DNA of 64,000 nt from NCBI GenBank assembly GCA_963920575.1, contig OY986969.1, positions 3,978,001 to 4,042,000 of the forward strand, written 5' to 3'. The stretch comes from Narthecium ossifragum. Lineage: Eukaryota > Streptophyta > Magnoliopsida > Dioscoreales > Nartheciaceae. The notes under the pieces are model-generated. The model was not told the origin of the DNA, did not search any database, and saw only the letters and a program-made list of their open reading frames with translations. Position numbers and translations under genes: made by a program. Positions 23,472 through 36,300 of the stretch are shown here, one piece after another (the stretch's first letter is position 1; the number at the start of each line of letters is the position of its first letter).

Positions 23472-26229
23472 ATGGCAGGGGTGGGCAAGACGTATGCGAT
23501 TAGTGCACGTTGCTCGTCAAAGTCGGTGCATAGCCTATTTGAAAAGTGCATGCGTTCGAGCCATCGTGCACTGATTGCTACCACTCCGTTCGCTCACTTC
23601 TCATCTCTTCCAGCTATTGAGGAGGACTTTGTCCTGCTTGAGGAGATAATTTTGGGCTGGAGAAATGATTCCTTCTTTCTTGTTGGGCCAAGGCTGATAG
23701 AACTGAAGCCTATTGACGCCGTTGTTATCCTGGGTCTGCCTTGTGGGGGAGACACCATCGCATTCAGTGTGAACACTGATGCATGGCAAAGACAAACACA
23801 GAAGCGTCCTCAAGTCCCAGAATGGATGAGAAGGCATTTAGGTGCCGTGAAGAAGGTGACGAGACAGCAGCTGTCAGCAAAGATCCTTGAGCTATGTGAG
23901 AAGGAGGATGAGCAGGACGTTGAGGACACAGTTAGATTCCTCATTTACTATTTGTTCGTGGCCCTTCTATTCTCTCGAAGTGACTACACTTGTCCACCAG
24001 AGCTTGGCTTGTACTTAGAAGACTTGGACGGTCTTCATAGATATGATTGGGCAAGTGCAGTGAACCGTATGTTGCTTCATGCGGTATCCCGGTCTGCTCG
24101 GAACTTGTGGATGCAAAAAGACGGGAGTGCAAGCAAAAAGAGGAAAGAATACAAGCAAAGGATAACGGCGACTACCTCAGCGAAGACAAATCCAAAAAGT
24201 GCTAGACCCGCTGAGGTATTCGTCAACGGTTGCACCTTACTGCTCATGGTGAGTGCCTCTATATGTGAATGAACTATATAATTTGTACAGAATTATAGAT
24301 GACTAACTAATGCGATTTATTTTTTAGATTTGGTTCTACGAGCATACTCGTAGTATTGCAGTAAGGGACCTACCGCATACTTTTCCTCGAATGTTGCGGT
24401 GGGAGAAGTCAGAAAGAAGTAGACGCAGCACCATCCAGAAGGAGCTATTCAAGCTCTCCCTGGACGATGTAAGTAATTTTAAATAAAATGACATATATTT
24501 GTTGAAAATATTTATCGTAATGTGGCATAATACCTGGAAATGATAGGTGCACACTAACTTGGAGATTAGCGTCGAAGAGAGGATGTGGCTGGAAGAAGTC
24601 ATGGCTCGGCAGGCCAATATGCCAAAATTACAATACATACATGAGGTGTCAAAAAATATGTAATTCTGATTTCCATTACTTGAACTCTTACTATATCTTA
24701 GGTTGTTATGCTGCATGTTGTTAGAGTGTTGAGGAGAAAATGCCTGAGAAGTCAGAAATGGGTGAGAATGACGGGCAAAGGCCCGAAGTAGCTGAGCACT
24801 GCGAGGGTAGAGGGAAAAAAGCCAACAAAGAAGGGAAAGGGAAAGGGAAAGGGAAAGGGAAAGAAAAAGCTCAGTCGCTAATCGTTGTGGAAGGATTGGT
24901 GGGAGAAAATGTCAAGGCGGACGAGAGCAATATAGTCGATAAGGTATGCCATATAAAAGCTTTATCATATTGTCTTCAAATTTGTATTATGTAGCACGTG
25001 TGTCTTATCACCCAGCATCTTCATTGCAGCGCCAGCTTGCGCGTTGTAGACAATACCGAGGACTTCGTGATAAACTACTTGAGCCGGGGGAAAGGAGCAT
25101 CATCATAGACTTCCTGAATTGTCTGGGGAGGTAATGGAACCCACACCGTCTTTTTCATGTTACAATTTGGATTTCACATGTATCATATCAAGTATTTGTG
25201 AAATTGTGAATTTCAGCACCGCTGAAGTTGTCTGGGAAGGGGAGGCCATGCAACTACGCGCAAGTGCCATACTTACGTTGCTATCAAACAATGAAATTGA
25301 TGGTGATGTTATCGATGTGCGGCAGAGGATGTACCAAGAAAGGGCCCGCCATGAACCACACAAGTACAGGAAATGCATTTTCTCCAGCCAATACCTGAAT
25401 GTGAGGCTAAGTCTGTCTTTGTATGCTTTGTTGTTAATGAATTCCAAAAGTAATTACGTCTTATGGGTGTTGTTGGCTATTGTTTTATCGTATATTTAAA
25501 TTTGACTTAATATTCGTTACCCATATTCATTGTAGGTGGCTGTGAGGAGAAAAGATGACACATTCGTTGACAACCTCCGGTACGTATGGGAGGGGGAAGG
25601 TGATGTGACCGGTGCACAGTACTGGTTCATCCCTGTCAATACCGCGGCACCTCTGCACTGGCACTTGTTGACCCTGTGCTTACGAGAGGGACGAATTCTG
25701 CATTACTCGTCAATAAGGAGTGGTGTGTTCAACAAGTCAGCGGAAGAAGTGGTAAATACATTACTTGTGTATTGCATATTGCCATAGATATTTTGTTCAA
25801 AGTCAGATATTGACATGACTGTTGACTACGATCACGTGTAGGCATGCTGGGCACGGAATTATATTTTGCACACTTATCCAAGCTTGTATGCCGGAAAGGT
25901 GTGGGCGCTAGAGGAAGTTGACGGACCACAACAGTGGGCATCGTAAGTGAATCATCAATTTCATGTAGATCACTATTATGGATGCATTGAAGATCAAAAA
26001 GGCTGCATTGACTATGTAATCATTTGTTTGTAGGATGGATTGTGGTATATTCATCACGGAGTACATGGATAGACTACAGAGAGACGACGACATAGCTTTC
26101 GATCAAAAAAATATGGCGTTGATGAGGGCAATGTACTGTGCGGAAATCATCGTGAACGGTCGAGACCGTCGTCGATATGACAACCAAGGGATAACCACCA
26201 GAGGGAGGAAAAAAGCAGCGCAACGATGA
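23472..26229 (+). CDS. Ulp1-like cysteine protease (C48), transposon-type, nine exons
   Basis: Nine exons join with no phase break: 23472-24248, 24328-24468, 24547-24645, 24725-24943, 25030-25130, 25217-25400, 25536-25751, 25842-25942 and 26034-26229, giving 677 residues. The N-terminal half has the helical region seen in plant transposon Ulp1 proteins (ELKPIDAVVILGLPCGG, VRFLIYYLFVALLFSR, GCTLLLMIWFYEHTR). A Lys/Gly-rich linker (KGKGKGKGKEK) follows, then a C48 domain with the His (PLHWHLLTLCL, about residue 548), a Gln (GPQQWAS) and the catalytic Cys (MDCGIFITEYM, about residue 616). Active members cleave SUMO-like modifiers. The Asp expected in a YDS motif after the His is Ser here (ILHYSSI, about 565), so activity is doubtful. 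The start is chosen just after an acceptor-like TTTTGACAG. Confidence 0.8.
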
Positions 26230-27900
26230 TTGGCGGACATGAGTACAAGCAGGTGAATGATTTTCTAAGCTTGGTCGTATATGGAATGTGTGTGGTAAAG
26301 ACGGGCATGATTCGAATTAGGCATTTGTCGAAATTATTTTATCGTATTTTTTGGACTTATACTTATAGTGTTGAACTCATCACGATGTTATATAAATTTT
26401 GACTCATCGTAACTGCGATTTGACATGAATACTGACAAGTAACTGTTATTTTGCAAGTTGGTTGAAATTGCTTAGTAACTGTGATTTGACTTATACTTTA
26501 ACTGATACTCCAAGTAACTGTGATTTGACTTATACTTATAGTGTTAAACTCACCGAAGCTAAGGCTGTTGTTGCTTCGTTTAACAATGCTTGGGAGAAGG
26601 ACCAATCCGACTATTAGAGAGCATAATTGATTGAATAGCTGTTATTTGTTGGGAGATAACGGTACGCGATGTCAATATTGAATTGCCTATTTCTTTGTGT
26701 GAGCATGTTATATGCTGATTGTACATGTTAGTGTTCAGTTATGCTCGTAGGAATTCAGAGACATTGGTATGTTTAGGACTAACAATTTATCGTAGATATT
26801 CACTTCTTAACCCCATCAGAATGGACTTTTTCGAGTCTTCGACGGCCTGAAGAAAAGCATCCAATTTGGACTCATGTAATTCTATCTGGTGGTTATCAAA
26901 TTTGTGCATCAACGCATTACATTCATTAGTGCCCCCGGTTCTATCTCGTGTACCTTAGAAATGTTTCATTATTGATTTTCTCCCATTTAACTCCTATTTT
27001 TTGCAAAGTATCATGAAGAGTAGTATAATATATGAGATGTAAAACCCTGGATGTATGTCATATATTATAGTGGGCATCCCGGAACATGTGGGTTTTTGAA
27101 ACTGTCTTAACAGGAATGGCTGAGAGTAACCTTGCCCAAGTGGTTGGATGATGAAAACTGTCCTGAACCTTCCAAAAATGGGGAAAATCAGCAGGCTTGC
27201 TGCGTGGTCGTACTATGACTGCTCTTACCAACAGAGCTGAAGGTTGGCGTTCTCTTCGGCGATTGCAGCTGTGCAGGTGATAATGCAGAGAATAATGGTC
27301 GTGGCTGGAAGAACTAAGCGGTAAACAAATCAGGCAGTCAACATTCTTGATTACCTGAATATATGAAACGACCCTCTTAATGAATAGCAGTTATTTGACA
27401 TCTGCAGGTACATGCGAGCATTAAGCTGATTACAGTCTATGGCTGCCATAAATCTCGAATAGAGGATGGTTCATGTTGATGCGAGATACGAATTAAGGCT
27501 GCAGCACTGAGATGATGTAATGTGACATTCTATTGGATATGAAGACTCAGCTATATAAGGAGTGACTTTCCCTTGAACATTGTTGATGAATAATTAAATA
27601 GTGTAATGAGGATGATGTTTGGTATCTTGAGGAGGATTTGTTGCCAAAATACCAATGAATGCTTGACTGTAATCAGGTTTATTGTGTTAGTGTTCAAGGA
27701 TCATGTTGCAAAACTTATTTGTTTAGATGTGTTGTCTCCTTCTTAAAATTGGATTCTCGAGAAATTGCCCATTATTAAGTATGTTCTGCTTGGGTCAGTG
27801 AATTATTGATCGACGTTTACAATTACTAGTTGATTGTAGTTTTGGCTGATTATTCTCTTCAGTTTGGCTGCTTCGTCTTTGGCTGCTATCACTCTGACGT
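26230..27900 (+). other. Spacer after the Ulp1 gene with tandem repeats and exon-like remnants
   Basis: It holds repeats of GTAACTGTGATTTGACTTATACTT near 26480-26545. Two short exon-like stretches follow, with coding-like composition: 26551-26617 (reads LTEAKAVVASFNNAWEKDQ before a stop) and 27114-27218 (after an acceptor-like TTAACAG, reads EWLRVTLPKWLDDENCPEP before a stop). Neither is recognised. They could be captured or decayed host exons. Confidence 0.4.
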
Positions 27901-27904
27901 ACGT

Positions 27905-28412
27905 GATACTACCCTTGATCGGTACGCCAGTACCGCTTCCATTCGAACCATTATCGGCAGGAGACTACCGGTTTCCAATCATGTCATTACCGTTATGTGA
28001 CTACCGATGGTACCTGGTATACAAAGGATGATGTTCTATCGGTGGGTCAGTACCGACGAAATGGCTCACTGTTCGGGGCATTATTACCGATCCAGAACAC
28101 ATGGAAATGGTAGGTCATAGTATCATAACAACTTATAATGGACTAATCGGTAACAACATACCGATTTCATTCCCCAACCTGTCGGTGCTCCACTACCGAT
28201 GGAAATTCTCCACTACCGATGGAAATTGATGTTATGTCGGTGAGTCTGTACCGAGGAAATGGCTCACTGTTCGGAATGTTGTTACCGATCCAGATCACAT
28301 GGGAATGGTAGGTCATTTTATCGGTCTACCTCTACCGATACCGACTCATATCGTTGTCGGTAGTTAAGTACCGAAAAAATTATAAATTAGTCGGTAAATG
28401 TCTACCGCCTCT
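27905..28412. repeat. Cluster of TCGGTA..TACCGA dyads (right of Ulp1 gene)
   Basis: Many short dyads such as ATCGGTACGCCAGTACCG, TCGGTGGGTCAGTACCGA and TCGGTCTACCTCTACCGA, repeated about every 40-60 bp between the convergent Ulp1 and PMD genes. It also contains a local duplication (ACCGAxGAAATGGCTCACTG near 28053 and 28250). Confidence 0.85.
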
Positions 28413-30650
28413 ATAAAAAATCAATTCCTATACCCTACGTACAATAAAAGATACGTTCATCCACACAAACTTACACATTACATCTACACAAAGCTTCAAA
28501 CAACGTATTCATCCATTTGAATCGAGACACACAGCCAAACAAGCCATTACAACATGGTCTTAACATAGAAACAAACACAATGTGTTCACAACATGTCCAT
28601 TATAAACATTAGAAGGTAGATTTCACACCAAGTTCAGCCATACAAAGCTAATCCTCGATGAGTTTACATGTTCACTGCTCCTCCATCCCAACGTAAGAGC
28701 TATTGCTGGATCTTTGCCTGCGTCTCTGGTAACCTCGCTCCATGTCCCTTTCACCGCGCGCTATTCGCTGCGCCCGCATCCACCTGCTCCTATGGTCCTC
28801 AAGACCCAAGGTATCTAGGTGCACAACGGTGTCGTCGATGATGTCCAATATCCGTTCGTATTATAATTCGACAAACATTAAACAAATTAGACATATTCTC
28901 CGCAAGTAAAACGTTAAATGTAAAGCTCGTAATGGAATAGGTACCTTTGCAGGCATATAATCATCTGCTTGTTGAGCGAATACAGTCCGCCGCTCTGGAT
29001 TCGTGACCTTGACATGGGATATTGACCGATACCAGGCCATATACTCCGGCACGCTGTCATACCCACAGCTAGCAGGAGCACCCGTCCGACATAATGCAGT
29101 ACAATGGCTCCTCCAATCACCCCAGAACTGGGGCTCGTAGTGGAATATTCGCCGGTACCCTCGTGCCGTCTCCGTGGCACCCATGTGGTAGTGGGTTGGC
29201 CTTAATGGTGCGCCAGGAATAATCTGTTGGATGCCAAATTGTCGAAGCACTCGATCCGGATGATAGGCCTCGGCATGCTCCCCACTACTGATGATACCAA
29301 AAAAGAAGCTAATATCATCGCGAGGGAAGGCGCCTCCTCTTTGCATCGGGTATGGATCCCATATCACCTATATAATAAACACACTCATATCGTGCAACAT
29401 TCATACTTGAACTCGAAGTCCGGTGAATAGATTACAACTCACTTGACGTCTACTTAGGCAATCAAGAGTTGCGCGCCATGCCAGCAGAGACTTATTAATA
29501 TCGTAACCAGCATCTTTGTGATCCAGCCATGCATAGGCAGTCGGCATGTCAACAGTATATTCTAGGTCGGGTCGTGGCCTCACGACTAGTGGAAGGTGAT
29601 CATATATCCAAACTTTGCATTGATGTAGGACAATATGGGTCAGTCACAGTCATCGGTAATATATGGTCAAGAAGATTACCATTTTTTAAAAATGACGTAC
29701 CTTCAACAAAGTCAAGTATCCACCAATGGCCCTTGTTCCCCAACGACTAGCGGAGCCAAGCATCCGATACAAGTACACGAGGCACCCGGCACCCGGCACC
29801 CCACGCATACTCATGCACAGTAGACAAGTCGGTGAGAGCAGTAAGATAGGACACGTGCACCTTCGACCCCGACTTGTCGCAAAATAAGGTGCAACCCAAG
29901 AGGTATAGGAGGTATGCCTTGACTGAGCGCTCTACACCGACCTTTCGGACCGTGCACTTTTTTCTCATCCATGTCATACTAACTGAAAGCCCTCTCCCAT
30001 CTAACTGGCCTGCAGCCTCCGATTCACTAACTCCCAGATTGTGAGTCATCATGTGTCTTAACTGGGATACATTCAGCTTACACTCTTCTAATGGCCTGCC
30101 CATGACGGGGATGCCCACTATGCGGGTCACATCCGCCAGGGTGATCGTCATCTCACCACAAGGTAGGTGGAATGTGTTCGTCTCTGGGTGCCATCTCTCG
30201 ACAAATGCTGACACCAAGGCACTATTAATTGTGTTGTACGAACATCCCATCAGATGTCCTAGACCAGTTGCCTCAACGGCCTGCTGAAAGTCTGGGCGAT
30301 CAATGCCGTCCCAATTTTGTGTGGATAGGCCATGTGCGTAGATCTTCAGTGGTCCGCGTTCCTAGAATGAGCAAAAATGGGGAAAATGAGCAAAGAGTTG
30401 TTCATCAAACATGTAAAGATATTAACAATGAAGTCAGCTTTGTATACCTCTCCTCGCCAAATACGGTACGCGACGTGCGTTTTGAACTCGGTCAAAACAC
30501 TCCAGTCAACTGGCCCACCAGGGATAGGACCTTCGTCATCTGACATCTCTTCCTCTTGAACAGGTTGCTCGCTCTCCACTTGAACATCCTCTTCCATTTG
30601 CTCCGGGATGTCCTCAGGGACCGCTCTCCTCCTCTTCACGGATGCCGTCG

Positions 30651-30655
30651 GCCGT
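30651..30655. repeat. Left target-site duplication GCCGT of the gypsy element
   Basis: It is identical to 40491-40495, directly outside the other LTR. Five bases is the normal length for Ty3/gypsy integration. Confidence 0.95.
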
Positions 30656-33141
30656 TGTAAGGGCCTAATTGTGATTTCTGGGGTTTTTCTGTAAAATTGG
30701 AGGGCTTACGTGCAATTTGGAATCTTGCGGGGGGTTTTCCGCAAGAATTCTCACCTACCCCACTTCTCTTCTCTTCTTCTCCCCGAATTTTTTCTCTCTC
30801 CTCACCTTTAACTCATTTCAACCCGGCTCGGGAGAGAGAGAGGGAGATCCGGTGAGATCGCCGGAGAAAGAAGGGAGAAAGAACGGAGAGGGAGTGGGTG
30901 GAGGTGTGATCGCCGGCGCCGGAGAAGGAAGGGAAGAAAGGAGGAAGAGAAACCGGAAGGAGAGGTGGAGATCGCCGGAAGAGAGGCTAGATCCGGCGAG
31001 GAAACCACCGGATTTCGTCTCCTCCTTGGCTCAGGTGAGCCCCTCCCTTCTTTCCTCCTCCGATCCCCTCTTCTAATGGGTTTTTCCAGTGGGTTTTTGG
31101 GGGGGGTTTTCGTGGTTACCGGCGACCATCGCCGGAGAGGAGGCCGTGGACGGCTTTGGGGACCTTCCTCGGCGACTGCAGCGCCGGAGGAAGGACCCTC
31201 GTGGTCTGGGCTCTCCCTCTCCGAGCCCTGTCCGGGCATTTTTCCATGGCAGGGGGATCCTTGATCCTCCTCCCTGCCATGGATTCCGGCGAAGGTCCGG
31301 CCGGCTTTCCTCTAGCCGTGGCCGTTGATCTCCCTTGGGGATCCGAAGCTTGGGGCAGCGAGCTAGCTCCCCACTTCGCCGTGGTGGCTGTCCGGCGGTT
31401 AAGCCCGGGTCCTGTGGATCTCCAGCGAGCTCTGGCGGCCCTCCTTGGCGAAAGGGTGCGCGTCACCGGGGCTGGATCGTCGCGGATGCATCGTAGACGC
31501 GGCAGATCCTGTCGCTGGCGCGGTGGGTTCCGTCGCAGGCGCGGCGGGTTCCGTCGCAGGCGCGGCAATTTGTAGCCGTGACGCGGTCGAGCGTCGATGC
31601 CATGCTGGGAACGCCGGGTGGCTGGTCCTCCATGGGTGGAGTCGTCGCGCGCTCCGGCGTGCGGAGCGTCGACATTTGATTTCAGTTTTGTCGGGTCTTT
31701 TCGATCGGTTTTCCGAACTCTACATGTTTAGTAGATTTTAATGGCGTTTGAAGCCCTACCTGACCGCTATCGGTGATCTTGTGTTTAGGCGATCGGGTGA
31801 GCGGCCGTGAGGGGCCGGAGCCGGGCGTGGACCCCCGGACTTAAGGAGCGCATCGGCTGTTCTTTTGAGGTAGGAGTTACCTCTTAGGAATTTTATAAAT
31901 TATGTTATGATATGCTTGCTACTGATGTGTTGTTGTGCATGTTGTGTTTCTTATGATGATATGTAATCTGTGTGACTGGTGATGCTATATATGCCATGAT
32001 GATGTTATGATGTGTTGGGCTAGTTGAGCCCTGTACTTGCTTAATCATGCAATGGAATGTTATGCTAGCTTCTCCTGTATTGTATACATATATGAGAACT
32101 TGTGAACCATTATATCTGTTTATTATTATGTATATGGTTTATGCATACATGCTAGGAAGGTCATGCTGTCTTAGGACAGGGATTGTGGTTGGGTCTAGTC
32201 AAGTCCTGTAACTAGACTGGTTAGAGTCTAGGGGATATGTCGACGAGTTGACGGATGGATTTGGAGCTCCGTATGTCGATCAAGGACTTGACTTGACTTG
32301 AAGTTTTGACCTGACTTGAGAGTGTGTTGGACCTATACTAGTATGCTGAGGCCTGTATAGAGTCTATAGGGGTCTGGGCGAGCGTTGACGGCCGGACGCG
32401 GCGACTGTGCGTGTAAGACTTACGCAGACTAGCCAGACCATACTAGGATCAGTCAGCTAGTATAGGATGTTGTACCTATACTAGTATACTGGGGCTGGGT
32501 ATAGAGTCTATAGGGGTATGGGCGAGCATTGACGGCCGGACGCGGCGACTGTGCGTGTAAGACTTACCCATACTTGCCAGACCATGCCTGAGCAGTATAC
32601 TAGGATAGGTGGGTGTACACCAGTGTCTTAGAGTGTGTCAGGTGACTCCTACTGGGCTTTCGAGCTCATGTGTGTTTGGGTTTTTGTTGTGCAGGAGGTA
32701 GGCCCGGGGCCAGTACTCCCCTTGGAGGTGGTGAGCAGTGACGAGGCGTCATTTTTGTATTTATTGTTGAGAGTTAGTTTTGTAGTAGGTAGAGAGATTT
32801 GGGTTGCATCCCAAAGTTTGTTTTGTACTCTACCTTAACTCTCAATTTGTGTATTTGACGCCTATATATGTGTTGAAAAATCTAGAGGATTGTATATTGT
32901 TATCTTGTGGCTCAAACATGTATTTGATGACTGAAACCCTGTGTACAAGAATGATAGAATATGTGAATGAATGAAACTATGATAAATGTTGTAAATTATG
33001 TTGAATTTTCATAGGATGTGTAATTTCGTATCTATTGATATGTTGTTTTAGTGATCTCACGTGCCCGTGCTCAAGGGTCATGTCCAAATTTTTTCAGAAA
33101 TTTGGGGTTATTTTATATTAATTTTGGGGCGGGGCGTGACA
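30656..33141 (+). repeat. 5' LTR of the gypsy element
   Basis: 2486 bp, TGTAAGGGCC..GGGGCGTGACA. It has three copies of a 21-bp unit (GGTTCCGTCGCAGGCGCGGCG type, about 31523-31566) where the 3' LTR has two. A duplicated block of about 135 bp starts CCTATACTAGTAT (about 32331 and 32467), each with GAGTCTATAGGGGT and GACGGCCGGACGCGGCGACT. Confidence 0.95.
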
Positions 33142-33144
33142 GGT

Positions 33145-33156
33145 TGGTATTAGAGC
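33145..33156 (+). other. Primer-binding site
   Basis: TGGTATTAGAGC, three bases after the 5' LTR. It matches the initiator Met-tRNA primer site TGGTATCAGAGC with one C-to-T change. Confidence 0.9.
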
Positions 33157-33319
33157 CTAGGCTGTAGGTCCTAGGGAGAGACTGGGTGGTTGAAAACATA
33201 GATGTATAGATGGGCTAGATTGAGTCCTTAGATGCATCCTTGCATTTTTAATTGTTGATTTGTGCTTGATTTGTTCAGTTTTTGGTGAACCCTAGACATA
33301 ACTTAATCTCTTTACGCAG

Positions 33320-36300
33320 ATGCCTACCAGACTTCGTGGAGGTGGCTCTCGCGCCTCTAGCGGCTCGGGTAGGGGTGGGCCCCGCACCCGAGGACTAGAG
33401 GATATTTTGCGAGAGACAGAGGAGGGCCATACTACTGAGGCCTCAGACGAGTCTCCTGGTGAGAGTGAGCCAGAGATGGCCGAGTCGGTCACTAGAGTTC
33501 CGCCTCGACAGCGGCCGTTGCCGAGGGCACCAGAGGTTGTGGCTCCAGTAGGTGACTCAGTGCCGAGGGCAGCTCGGGAGCTCACCGAGTTTTTGAAGCT
33601 CAACCCCCCGAGGTTTGCTGGCGTAGAGGGAGCAGTGGCAGCTGAGGACTGGTTGGCGGAAGTGGTTAAGAACTTCACAGTTCTTGACTATGTTGCTGAC
33701 TCCACTAGAGTCCGCCTAGCGTCATATCTGTTGACTGGGCGAGCGGCGGACTGGTGGAACTTGGAGCGCCTCAGTAGGGATGAGAGGACCCTCTCTTGGG
33801 ATCAGTTTTGTACTCTCTTTCTTGGAGAGTACTTTCCGAGGACCGAGAGGATGGCTCGAGTGCAGGAGTTTGTGGGTCTGGTACAAGGCAGTAGCAGTGT
33901 GTCAGAGTATGCCAGTCGGTTTACTCATTTGTCCAAGTATGCTCCGGCGATGGTGGCATTGGAGGCGGACAAGGCGAGCCGCTTTGAGCAGGGTCTTCGG
34001 GAGGATATCCGAATGCAGGTGGCCTCGCGCTGTTTGACCACCTATGCTGCGGTGCTAGACAGTGCACGTGCCAGTGAGAAGACCCTAGAGGACTGCCGCC
34101 GTAGTAGAGTTCAGGGAGCAGCAGCGCCAGTGGTGGTAGAGTCCAGTGCAGGGCCATCTAAGGGGCCTTTCAGGAGGAGTTTTGGGAAGAAGCAGAGACC
34201 ACACCCGGGACAGCGGCAGACGCAGCAGTATTAGCAGTCGCAGTCACAGTCACATCAGCATCAGCAACAATCCCAGTCGGGAGACGGTAGTCGACAGTCC
34301 CAGATCGGTAGAGGTCAGAAGAGAAGAGCGGAGAGGGGACCTCCTGTGTGTTTTGGGTGTCAGCAGCCCGGACACATCAAGAGGTTTTGTCCTCTTGCTC
34401 AAGGGGGACAGTCTTCTGCTCAGGCATCAGTTGCATCGGCCCAGGGACCGCATAGGGGAGCAGGCCCTAGTGCGCAGGGCAGTGGCAGTCAGGAAGTCCG
34501 ACAGGGCAGAGTGTTTGCTTTGCCGGAGACTGTGACCCCAGCAGAGCCATCGGTTGTTCGAGGTACCATTTTGCTTTTTGGTGCCCCTGTCTCAGTTCTT
34601 TTCGATTCTGGCGCGTCACATTCTTTCATTTCAGGTTCTTGTGTGCGACTTCTGGGGTTAGAGCCAGTGGCCTTAGAGCCTGTGTTGCTTGTGGGGACTC
34701 CTGTCGGGAGTGGAGCCCGAGTAGGTCTGGTGTGTCGGGGATGCGAGCTAGAGCTTGGTGATCTTCGACTGGAGGTGGACCTGTGTGTCCTCGAGATGAC
34801 GGGGTTTGACGTCATCCTTGGTATGGATTGGCTTGGATCCTACCGTGCGCTGATTGACTGCTACCGGCGTAGAGTCACAGCTTGTACTCCTGAGGGCAAT
34901 TGCTTTAGCTTCCTTGGGGACAGACAGATAGCCGAGCCCACAGATTTTGCTGAGCTTAGGCGTGGGTGCCAACCGACTGCTTTGTTGGCGAGCCTCAGTT
35001 TGTCCGAGTCTGATGGGACTCAAGATATCAACTTACCCCGAGTCGTGTGTGAGTTTCCCGATATTTTCCCTGATGAGTTGCCGGGATTGCCGCATCGTAG
35101 AGAGATAGATTTTGAGATAGAGCTTCTGCCGAGCACCACACCTATCTCTCTACCGCCATTCAGGATGGCACCAGCAGAGCTGCGAGAACTTGGGGCTCAG
35201 TTGGATGATTTGTTGGGGCGAGGATTCATTCGGCCGAGTGTATCACCCTGGGGAGCGCCCGCACTTTTTGTAAAGAAGAAGGACGGATCCCTCCGGATGT
35301 GTATTGATTACCGTAAGCTGAACAGGGTGACTGTGAAGAACAAATATCCCTTGTCTCGGATCGATGATCTGTTTGATCAGCTGAGAGGTGCCAGGGTGTT
35401 CTCAAAAATTGATCTGAGATCTGGCTACTATCAGCTGAGGATTCGGGAGAGTGATATTCCGAAGACGGCCTTTCGGACTCGATATGGCCACTTTGAGTTT
35501 GTGGTGATGCCTTTTGGTCTGTCGAATGCGCCCGCGGCCTTTATGGATTTGATGCAGAGGGTGTTCAGACCCTTCCTAGATCAGTTTGTCGTTGTCTTCA
35601 TTGATGACATCTTGATCTATTCGCACAGTGATGAGGAGCATGCAGAGCACTTGAGGTTGGTGTTGCAGTTGCTCAGAGATCATCAGTTGTATGCTAAGGC
35701 ATCAAAGTGTGAGTTCTGGTTAGCTGAAGTGGGCTTTCTGGGTCATGTGGTGTCTGCAGCTGGAGTGGCAGTTGATCCATCAAAGGTCCAGGTAGTATTG
35801 CAGTGGCAGAGGCCGAAGTCTGTATTTGAGGTCCGCAGTTTCCTCGGGTTGGCAGGATACTACAGATGATTTATCCAGAATTTCTCCAGAATTGCAGCTC
35901 CGATGACGCAGCTCACCAGGAAAGGGGTTCCTTTTGTTTGGACCGACTCCTGTGAGGCAGCATTTGAGGAGTTGAAGAGGCGGTTGACTGAGGCACCCGT
36001 CTTGACTATCCCAAAGAGAGATGTCGGATACAGCGTCTATTGTGATGCCTGCATCGAGGGTTTAGGCTGCGTACTCATGCAGGAGGGTCATCTTGTTGCC
36101 TATGGATCACGCCAGCTGAAGGATCATGAGAAGAATTACCCTACCCATGACCTAGAGTTGGCGGCCGTGGTTTTTGCTTTAAAGACATGGCGCCACTATC
36201 TGTTCGGCGAGCGATTTCAGGTGTTCTCTGACCACAAGAGCTTGAAGTACATCTTCATGCAACGGGATCTCAACTTGCGGCAGAGACGCTGGATGGAATA

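Noticed and set aside
23472..23530. GVGKT near the N-terminus of the Ulp1-like protein, resembling a Walker A P-loop
   Set aside because: There is no Walker B or other ATPase motif, and the rest of the region matches the helical part of transposon Ulp1 proteins. Chance resemblance is likely.
30717..31741. Several Arg/Gly/Pro-rich open frames in the LTRs (also 38066-39090 and 56302-57195)
   Set aside because: They lie within non-coding LTR sequence, occur on both strands, and come from GC-rich composition.
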